From an uncultured Clostridia bacterium (lineage in GTDB: Bacteria > Bacillota > Limnochordia > Darwinibacteriales > DTU012), in contig FIZJ01000009.1 of NCBI GenBank assembly GCA_900019385.1, positions 1-39,622 of the forward strand: a stretch of 39,622 bases of DNA, written 5' to 3'. Below, in pieces: positions 33,648-39,622 of this stretch (position 1 is the first letter of the stretch; each line of letters opens with the position of its first letter). The position numbers and the translations under genes were made by a program. Below the pieces are notes generated by a model. It made no database searches and had not been told where the DNA came from. It saw nothing but the letters and a program-made list of their open reading frames with translations.

Positions 33648-34504
33648 GGGCGTTGAAAAAATGCTATGTGGCTGTGATCTTTGCATTCCTTTATGCACCG
33701 ATCCTGGTGTTGATCCTTTATTCATTCAACAATTCCCGCTCCCGGGGAACATGGGGAGGCTTTACACTGCGCTGGTATGGCGAGCTGCTTCAGGATCGGC
33801 ATATCCTGGGTTCTCTGTACAACACGATCATCATCGCTGTATTATCAGCAGCCATCGCAACGGTGATCGGGACAGCGGCGGCAATTGGCCTAAACGGCTG
33901 GCGTGGTGTTCAGCGCAAGGTGATCATGAACATTACGTATATTCCGGTCCTCAATCCGGATATCGTCACAGGTATTTCATTGATGCTGCTGTTTGTCTTT
34001 GCCAGGATGCCTCTGGGGCTTTTGACAATGCTTTTAGCCCATATCACATTCAACATCCCCTATGTGATCCTGTCGGTGCTGCCGAAACTCAAACAGCTTG
34101 ACACGCATCTTTATGAGGCAGCCTTGGATTTGGGGGCCACACCGTGGTACGCGTTCAAGAAGGTGATCCTGCCCGAGATCATGCCGGGGATCATCACAGG
34201 TTTGCTGCTGGCATTCACCCTATCCATCGACGACTTTGTCATCAGTTTCTTCACCACCGGTTCCGGTGTGGCAAACCTGTCGATCACTATCTTTTCCATG
34301 GCACGGCGGGGAGTCAATCCCACAATCAATGCGGTTTCCACACTGATGTTCCTGGCAGTCTTGGTGCTGTTGGTCATTGTCAATCTGAGGGTCAGCAAGG
34401 AAAACTCAAGAAAGGGGAGACGAAACCATGAACAAGAAGCTTATGATCATCGCCATCGCCGTTTTGGCAGTGCTCGCCGTCTTAGTCGTAATCATGCGCG
34501 GTGA
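33641..34504 (+). CDS. potC: Spermidine/putrescine ABC transporter permease PotC with overlapping tail
   Basis: This 287-aa protein starts at GTG 33641, 7 bp inside potB. Six membrane helices and the coupling loop (EAALDLGATPWYAFKKVILPEIMPG region) are typical of PotC, as is SLYNTIIIAVLSAAIATVIG. The usual protein ends near the last helix at about residue 255. Here the frame runs on for some 30 mostly basic residues (RKGRRNHEQ onward), and its last 77 bp overlap the start of potD. The tail is rich in Arg and His and looks like read-on through potD's start region rather than a conserved domain. Confidence 0.9.
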   Translation: MVRALKKCYVAVIFAFLYAPILVLILYSFNNSRSRGTWGGFTLRWYGELLQDRHILGSLYNTIIIAVLSAAIATVIGTAAAIGLNGWRGVQRKVIMNITYIPVLNPDIVTGISLMLLFVFARMPLGLLTMLLAHITFNIPYVILSVLPKLKQLDTHLYEAALDLGATPWYAFKKVILPEIMPGIITGLLLAFTLSIDDFVISFFTTGSGVANLSITIFSMARRGVNPTINAVSTLMFLAVLVLLVIVNLRVSKENSRKGRRNHEQEAYDHRHRRFGSARRLSRNHAR

Positions 34505-35471
34505 GAAGAAGCCGACATTGTACGTCTACAACTGGGGCGACTACATTGACGAGAGTGTGCTGGATCGGTTTGAAGAGGAGTACAACGTGCGCGTCGTTTA
34601 CGACACGTTTTCCACCAACGAGGACATGTATGTCAAGGTGAAGTCGGGCGGCAGCAAGTACGATGTCTTGTTTCCCAGCGACTACATGATCAAGCGGATG
34701 ATCGACGAGGATTTGCTGCAGAAAATCAATTTGGAAAATGTGCCAAACGATAAGTACATCGATCCCATGTTCAAGGGTTTGGATCACGATCCCAACAACG
34801 AATACTCCGTTCCATACATGTGGGGGACCCTTGGTATACTCTACAACAAGAACATGGTTTCAGACCCGGTGGACAGCTGGGATATTCTCTGGAATGAGAA
34901 GTACCGCAAACAGATCCTAATGGTGGACAGTCAGCGGGATGCCATCGGTATCGCCCTGCAGAAGCTTGGTAATTCCCTCAACTCCACCGACCCGGCTGAA
35001 CTGGAGGCGGCCAAGCATGAGCTGATCAAGCAAAAAGAATTGGTGCTGGCTTATGTCGTTGATGAGGCCAAGGACAAGATGGTGGCCGAAGAAGCTGCCC
35101 TGGCGGTGGTCTGGTCGGGAGATGCGGTTTACGCCATGCGGGAGAACTCCAATTTGGCTTACGCTGTGCCGAAAAACGGCGGCAATCTCTGGTTTGACGG
35201 CATGGTGATTCCCAAGACAGCTCAAAACAAGGAGCTGGCGGAAGCTTTCATCAACTTTATGAATGATCCGGAAATCGCTCTGGCCAACGCCGAGTACACT
35301 GGGTATTCCACGCCGCACATGGATGCCAGAGAAAAACTCTCTTTGGAGGGAGACATAGAGAAGGTGGCTTATCCCAACCCAGAGGACATTGCCAATGCAG
35401 AAGTGTTCGTGCATATCGGGGAGATGTTGAGGGAATACGACCGGATTTGGACAGAAGTGAAAGCGCACTGA
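34428..35471 (+). CDS. potD: Spermidine/putrescine-binding protein PotD
   Basis: This 347-aa protein starts at ATG after GGGGAGACG, inside potC. An uncleaved-looking N-terminal hydrophobic anchor (about 4-23) has no lipobox Cys, so membrane tethering would be by the helix. The mature part begins with the family signature LYVYNWGDYIDESVLDRFE, followed by YDVLFPSDYMI and VPYMWGTLGILYN. Later Asp/Trp residues (VWSGDAVYAM, LWFDGMVIP) line the polyamine site in PotD/PotF. It delivers polyamines to PotBC. A strong terminator follows the gene. Confidence 0.92.
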   Translation: MNKKLMIIAIAVLAVLAVLVVIMRGEKKPTLYVYNWGDYIDESVLDRFEEEYNVRVVYDTFSTNEDMYVKVKSGGSKYDVLFPSDYMIKRMIDEDLLQKINLENVPNDKYIDPMFKGLDHDPNNEYSVPYMWGTLGILYNKNMVSDPVDSWDILWNEKYRKQILMVDSQRDAIGIALQKLGNSLNSTDPAELEAAKHELIKQKELVLAYVVDEAKDKMVAEEAALAVVWSGDAVYAMRENSNLAYAVPKNGGNLWFDGMVIPKTAQNKELAEAFINFMNDPEIALANAEYTGYSTPHMDAREKLSLEGDIEKVAYPNPEDIANAEVFVHIGEMLREYDRIWTEVKAH

Positions 35472-35477
35472 GACAAA

Positions 35478-35515
35478 AAAAGCGGCTGTTGGAAGCTCCA
35501 ACAGCCGCTTTTAAT
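35478..35515. terminator. Bidirectional terminator after potD
   Basis: A perfect 16-bp stem (35478-35493 with 35497-35512) has a 3-nt loop and T-runs on both strands. It ends the pot operon and the convergent CBM9-like gene. Confidence 0.92.
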
Positions 35516-35523
35516 TCAATATG

Positions 35524-36219
35524 CTATTTTACCAATGTGACAACGGTCCAGGAATCCTCGTTGCCAATGCCGCCGTCGCCGTCAGGCCACGGGAACAGGA
35601 AGCCTTTCCGTTCGCCGTCGCTGGTGGCATCAAGAATGAATGGGCCAAACGGGAAGCTGACGCCTTCGGCAACAGCTGCCGGCTGCAGGATCTCCCACGG
35701 GAAGGCCACTTCGATGGTGTAGCCGCCGAAGAAGGTGAGCCCTGCGATCGGCAGGTCAACATTGCCGGGGATTGTCCAGTTTTCCCAAACCAGCGGAGTG
35801 CCGACGTTGGAGGTGGCAATAATGTCGAAGATAAACCGGCCTTGGCCTTTCTCCACTGAAGGATCAGGCTTGATGCAGACCTGGATCAGGTCGTTTCTGA
35901 TAAAGTTCGCGCCGGGGCTGGCGTTGAACGAACCGTCCCTATCAGCGATATCGGCAAACAGGTACAGATTCTCTTCGTCCCACATCACACGGAACCTGCC
36001 GCCTGCGGCAAAGCCTCCCGGGCCTCTGGCAACATACGAACCACCGATGGCTTCATAGTTATCCATGGTCAGCTCCACAACCGGGGCATTCTTCCAGACT
36101 TCATCCAAAATACCGTCAATCACTGGTGTGCCATAGACAGCTGTGAACTCGGGCTTTGCCAAGGCAGCTGCGCTGATGGCGAGCACAAGGATCAATGAAA
36201 GAGCAAGAATCCTTTTCAT
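35524..36219 (-). CDS. Secreted CBM9-like single-domain protein
   Basis: This 231-aa protein starts at ATG after CAGGAGG. A signal peptide covers about 1-21 (ending Ala-Leu-Ala). The rest is one family-9 carbohydrate-binding-like domain: the opening TPVIDGILDEVWKNAP, FRVMWDEENLYLFADIAD, then DLIQVCIKPD, and the closing YTIEVAFPWEIL. In CBM9 proteins these strands and aromatic residues bind reducing ends of sugars. No catalytic domain is attached and no glycosidase gene is near, so it may be a free sugar-binding or sensing protein. It has its own promoter and is divergent from the S9 peptidase gene. Confidence 0.78.
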   Translation of the reverse strand: MKRILALSLILVLAISAAALAKPEFTAVYGTPVIDGILDEVWKNAPVVELTMDNYEAIGGSYVARGPGGFAAGGRFRVMWDEENLYLFADIADRDGSFNASPGANFIRNDLIQVCIKPDPSVEKGQGRFIFDIIATSNVGTPLVWENWTIPGNVDLPIAGLTFFGGYTIEVAFPWEILQPAAVAEGVSFPFGPFILDATSDGERKGFLFPWPDGDGGIGNEDSWTVVTLVK

Positions 36220-36257
36220 CTAAATACCTCCTGTTTTAAGAGATAGTTTGTATCTCA

Positions 36258-36286
36258 ATTGTATCTTAACAAAATGTAAAAATCAA
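36258..36286 (-). promoter_or_regulatory. Sigma-A promoter of the CBM9-like gene
   Basis: On the minus strand, TTGATT (36286-36281) and TACAAT (36263-36258) are 17 bp apart, about 40 nt before the start codon. Confidence 0.6.
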
Positions 36287-36346
36287 CATAAGGCATGTAC
36301 ATATTTACCTCGTTAACAAATAAGAAACAACATATTTGCCTAACTG

Positions 36347-36376
36347 CTGAAAACAAGGGCAATCCTATGATATAAT
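36347..36376 (+). promoter_or_regulatory. Extended -10 promoter of the S9 peptidase gene
   Basis: A perfect TATAAT (36371-36376) is preceded by TGA, giving an extended -10 element. The -35 match is weak (CTGAAA at 36347-36352, 18-bp spacer). It lies about 50 nt before the TTG start. Confidence 0.55.
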
Positions 36377-36427
36377 AAGCGTGGAAGTACCAAATTTGGG
36401 CATATTCTAATGAAAGGTTGATTCTCC

Positions 36428-38452
36428 TTGGAACGGATAAAGCTGGATGACTTTACCAGGTTTCATTTCATCTCCGGGCTGGAATTCAACAACAACGGCT
36501 CCCATGCCTGCTTCGCCGTCCACAAAGCGAATCTGGACCAGAATGAATATGATTCGAACCTCTGGGTTTGCGAAGCGGATTCCGGGAAATACTTCCAGCT
36601 TACGGCCTTGAACAAAGAACGGGCTTTCACTTGGCTCAACGACAATGAACATATTGTTTTCGTAGGGTTGAGGGATCCTAAGGACAAAGAAAGAAGAGAA
36701 AGCGGGGAAGAGTTCACAGTCTTTTACAAGATCTGCATCCATGGGGGAGAGGCGGTCAAGTTCTTTGAGGTGCCTTTTTCTGTAAGCCAGATCGAACAGA
36801 TCGACGATGAGAACTTCCTGCTTGTGGCGGCATACAACCCCGCGCGCCCACCGCTGGCTGGCCTTGACGATGTGGAGAGGGCCAAGGCACTCAAACAGCG
36901 GAAGGAAGAAAGAGACTATGAAGTGTTGGAGACGATCCCCTATTGGAGTAACGGCAGAGGTTTCACAAGCGGCACCAGAAACAGACTTTATCTGTACAAT
37001 CTTAAGGAGAACAGCTGGCAGCCCATGACAGGCGAAGAACTGGATGTGAGCTCGGCGGCTTTGGATCCTTCCCGCGCCCGGGCGGTGGTGATCGCCGCCC
37101 CTTACAAGAGCAAACGGGAATTGGAGAATCGACTGTATCTTCTTGACCTGGAAAGCGGCAGCCTGAGCCTCTTGGCGAACCAGGATCATTTCCGCTATTA
37201 TTTCGCTGATTTTCTCGACGACAAACAGATCATCTGCGCCGGCACCGATGGTGTGCCGTACGGTTTAAACCATAACCCCCTCTTTTATACTGTGGATTTG
37301 GCTTCCAAAGAGCAGCGCCTGCTCACTCCCGGGCTGGATCTGTCCATTGGCAATTCTGTTGGATCAGACTGCCGGTTCGGCCATTCCAAGTCGTTGAAAG
37401 TGTTCGGGGAAGCATTGTATTTTATCAGCACAGAAGGGGCTCACTCATACTTGAACCGTCTTGATGCAAACGGGCGGATCACCAAACTGACCAGCTCCCC
37501 AGGCTCGGTCGACGGCTTTGCGGTGCGAAACGGCACGATGCTTTTGGTGCGCTTAAGCCCTGACCGCCTGCAGGAGGTCTACCGCCTGGAGCAGGATCGG
37601 GAAGTCCAGATCACTCACTTCAACGACTGGTTCGCAAATGAACGGCGCGTCGTCAAGCCGGACCCGGTGACCTACACCAACGGCGGCGTGGAGATCGATG
37701 GATGGGTGCTGAAGCCTGTGGATTGGGATCCCAGGCAGAAGTACCCGGCAATTCTCAACATCCACGGCGGGCCCAAGACGGTGTACGGCGAGGTCTATTT
37801 CCACGAAATGCAGTATTGGGCCAACCAAGGTTATTTTGTCATGTTCTGCAACCCACGGGGGAGTGACGGCAAAGGTAATGATTTCGCCGATATCCGCGGC
37901 AAATACGGCACCATTGATTACGACGATTTGATGGGCTTTGTGGATACAGTCCTTGCCCAGTACCCCAGCATCGATCCGGAGCGGCTTGGAGTTGCCGGCG
38001 GCTCGTACGGCGGGTTCATGACCAACTGGATCATCGGGCACACTGGCCGGTTCAAGGCGGCCGTGTCCCAAAGAAGCATCTCCAACTGGATATCCATGGC
38101 CAATACCACCGACATCGGCTATTATTTCGTCCCGGATCAAATCGGCGCCGACTTGTGGGAAAACACTGACAAGCTCTGGGACGCATCACCACTGAAATAT
38201 GCGGGCAGAGTTACAACCCCAACCTTGTTCATCCATTCGGAAGAAGACTACCGCTGCTGGCTGGTGGAAGGCCTGCAGATGTTCACAGCCTTGAAATACC
38301 ACGGCGTGGAAGCCAGGCTGTGCATGTTCCGCGGTGAAAACCACGAACTGAGCCGGAGTGGCAAACCGAAACACCGAATCCGCAGGCTGCAGGAGATCAG
38401 CAGCTGGTTTGCAAGATTCTTAAAAGGAGTGGAGCAAAGTGAGCAGAGCTGA
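36428..38452 (+). CDS. S9-family (prolyl oligopeptidase/acylaminoacyl-type) serine peptidase
   Basis: This 674-aa protein starts at TTG, 10 nt after AAAGG. The N-terminal 400 residues form a beta-propeller that restricts access. The C-terminal alpha/beta hydrolase domain (about 410-674) has HGGPKTVYG as oxyanion strand, and GGSYGGFMTNW with nucleophile Ser526. Asp607 (SEEDYRCW) and His639 (GENHEL) complete the triad. The layout matches S9C acylaminoacyl peptidases, which cleave short or N-blocked peptides in the cytoplasm. No signal peptide is seen. It could process peptides imported by the transporter at 18545-24756. Its end overlaps the sulfatase start by 14 bp. Confidence 0.9.
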   Translation: MERIKLDDFTRFHFISGLEFNNNGSHACFAVHKANLDQNEYDSNLWVCEADSGKYFQLTALNKERAFTWLNDNEHIVFVGLRDPKDKERRESGEEFTVFYKICIHGGEAVKFFEVPFSVSQIEQIDDENFLLVAAYNPARPPLAGLDDVERAKALKQRKEERDYEVLETIPYWSNGRGFTSGTRNRLYLYNLKENSWQPMTGEELDVSSAALDPSRARAVVIAAPYKSKRELENRLYLLDLESGSLSLLANQDHFRYYFADFLDDKQIICAGTDGVPYGLNHNPLFYTVDLASKEQRLLTPGLDLSIGNSVGSDCRFGHSKSLKVFGEALYFISTEGAHSYLNRLDANGRITKLTSSPGSVDGFAVRNGTMLLVRLSPDRLQEVYRLEQDREVQITHFNDWFANERRVVKPDPVTYTNGGVEIDGWVLKPVDWDPRQKYPAILNIHGGPKTVYGEVYFHEMQYWANQGYFVMFCNPRGSDGKGNDFADIRGKYGTIDYDDLMGFVDTVLAQYPSIDPERLGVAGGSYGGFMTNWIIGHTGRFKAAVSQRSISNWISMANTTDIGYYFVPDQIGADLWENTDKLWDASPLKYAGRVTTPTLFIHSEEDYRCWLVEGLQMFTALKYHGVEARLCMFRGENHELSRSGKPKHRIRRLQEISSWFARFLKGVEQSEQS

Positions 38453-39622
38453 CAACAGGCCCAATGTGATCTTTTTCATGACGGACCAGCAGCGCTGGGA
38501 CGCCTTGGGTGTGGCTAACCCTCTTGTCAAGACCCCCAACCTCGACCGCTTGGCACGAACCGGGATCCGATTTGATCAGGCAGTCTGCCAAGCTCCTATG
38601 TGTGTGCCCAGCCGGTACTCCCTGATGTTCGGTTATTATCCTTCCCAAATCGGTGTGCGCTCGAACGGCGGTGGGCTGTTTTTTGAGGATCGCTTGCCGT
38701 CAACCCCACTACCTGAGCTGATGCGGCGGCAGGGCTACCAGACAGCCGGATTCGGCAAGACTCATTGGAACCACGGCTTTCTCAATCCCGCGCCGCCAAC
38801 CCGGGGCTTTGAAGTGCGGGCGGAAGGCCAAGCCGCCAGCAGCCCCCAGTATGAGCACGGCGCGGTGATGATGAGCGATGTCAATCCTGAGGGATTGGCC
38901 CGGTATTTTGAGGAGACCAAAGACTTCGGCGGTGGGGAAGAGAATCCCAATGGATATATCGGCTGCACAAGCAAACTTCCGCCTTCGGACCACCGGGATG
39001 GGTTCATCGCCGAGCAGTGCCTGAAGTTTCTGGACGAAGGTGTCGATCCAGACCGGCCTTTGTTTTTATATTTGTCGTTTATCAAGCCCCATGCCGGGTT
39101 TAACGTGATCAAAGAATTCGAAGAACTCTACAACCTCGATGACATCCCCGATGTACCGGAGCCGCCGTGGTTGGAAGAGCCGGATACCCATGTCCGGGCG
39201 ACACGGGAACAGAATCCTCAGATGCTTAGGCGCTATCAGGCGTGGAGAGAAACGTGGGAGCAGCTGAGCAAAGCAGAGCGTCGCCGAACGACCCTGCGTT
39301 ACTGGGCCAACTGCAGCTGGCTGGACAGTTATTTCGGCCAGGTGCTGGAGAAGCTGGAAAAACTGGGCAGGCTGGAGAACAGCCTGATCATCTACTGTTC
39401 CGATCACGGCGACATGATGGGCGAACGCCGGCACATGTTCAGCAAGTACTGCCTCTACGACAGCAGTGTCCGGGTGCCTCTGATCATTTCCGGAAGCGTG
39501 ATCCCAAAAGCCAAGCGAGGCACTGTGGACAGCCGTCCTGCGGAACTAGTGGATATCATCCCCACAATCAAGAGTGCGTTGGGGATCCCGCAGGATCCCA
39601 GGATGCCCGGCTTGGATCTTTT
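38439..39622 (+). CDS. Sulfatase (alkaline phosphatase superfamily), cut by window end
   Basis: The first 394 residues are present and open at the right edge. The GTG start is 8 nt after AAGGAG and overlaps the S9 gene by 14 bp. The N-terminus PNVIFFMTDQQRWDALG carries the paired metal-binding Asp region, typically followed by NLDRLA as here. The motif C-V-P-S-R with Cys55 and a Gly six residues on is the site converted to formylglycine in type I sulfatases. SDHGDMMGE supplies later metal ligands. No signal peptide is seen, so it may be cytoplasmic. It would hydrolyse sulfate esters such as those of glycans, though some relatives act on phosphonates. No maturase gene is in view. Confidence 0.88.
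   Translation, partial: MSRADNRPNVIFFMTDQQRWDALGVANPLVKTPNLDRLARTGIRFDQAVCQAPMCVPSRYSLMFGYYPSQIGVRSNGGGLFFEDRLPSTPLPELMRRQGYQTAGFGKTHWNHGFLNPAPPTRGFEVRAEGQAASSPQYEHGAVMMSDVNPEGLARYFEETKDFGGGEENPNGYIGCTSKLPPSDHRDGFIAEQCLKFLDEGVDPDRPLFLYLSFIKPHAGFNVIKEFEELYNLDDIPDVPEPPWLEEPDTHVRATREQNPQMLRRYQAWRETWEQLSKAERRRTTLRYWANCSWLDSYFGQVLEKLEKLGRLENSLIIYCSDHGDMMGERRHMFSKYCLYDSSVRVPLIISGSVIPKAKRGTVDSRPAELVDIIPTIKSALGIPQDPRMPGLDL

Noticed and set aside
34428-34500. PotD as a lipoprotein
   Set aside because: The N-terminal hydrophobic segment has no Cys in a lipobox position, so a helix anchor is the better reading.

Overview
This window looks like chromosome of an endospore-forming, probably anaerobic, member of the Bacillota (Clostridia- or Limnochordia-like). 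The basis is a set of sporulation or spore-envelope genes (SpoIIP, a LysM-SleB hydrolase, a CwlD-like amidase, a YabG-like N-terminal module, a SPOCS/DUF3794-like protein), the c-di-AMP receptor DarA, acetate kinase, AGGAGG-type ribosome binding sites with frequent GTG/TTG starts, and short gene gaps. No rRNA, tRNA, CRISPR array, insertion sequence or phage gene was found. The genus cannot be told from this sequence alone.

Layout. 1-4475: two tandem terminators, a PAP2 phosphatase translationally coupled to a PHP histidinol-phosphatase-type protein, a convergent DUF1614-spoIIP pair, and a divergent LysM-SleB hydrolase. 4523-7239 (minus): a hybrid membrane histidine kinase with receiver and Hpt domains, followed by a LuxR-type response regulator. 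7399-9503 (minus): a divergent 3-hydroxyacyl-CoA dehydrogenase homologue coupled to ackA. 9714-12161: guaB, a CPBP protease-like protein, and convergent darA.

12259-16594 is the least ordinary part. It holds an orphan YabG-like N-terminal module, a glycosyltransferase whose 3' end runs into it, a cysteine-rich SPOCS-like protein, a propeller-plus-coiled-coil protein of unknown function, and a secreted CAP-domain protein behind a palindromic operator. Two of these genes have matching sigma-K-like promoter elements, so I read it as a lineage-specific spore-surface neighbourhood. 16634-18284 (minus) holds a NagD-type HAD phosphatase and a CwlD-like amidase.

18545-24756 is a complete oligopeptide ABC transport operon (binding protein, two permeases, two ATPases) with a strong hairpin after the binding-protein gene. 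24836-26758 is a chemoreceptor. 26907-30001 is a membrane M28-family protein with a degraded metal site, plus a metallo-beta-lactamase-fold protein. 30008-30988 is a response-regulator diguanylate cyclase. 31219-35471 is a cupin-XRE regulator with potABCD for spermidine/putrescine uptake. 35524-36219 is a secreted CBM9-like protein, divergent from an S9 peptidase (36428-38452) coupled to a sulfatase that runs off the right edge.

Taken together the genes suggest a peptide- and polyamine-using, chemotactic, acetate-producing spore former. Nothing here is a demonstrated new system. The best leads are the M28 pseudo-enzyme, the dehydrogenase-like protein lacking its catalytic histidine next to ackA, and the YabG-module/SPOCS/propeller cluster.
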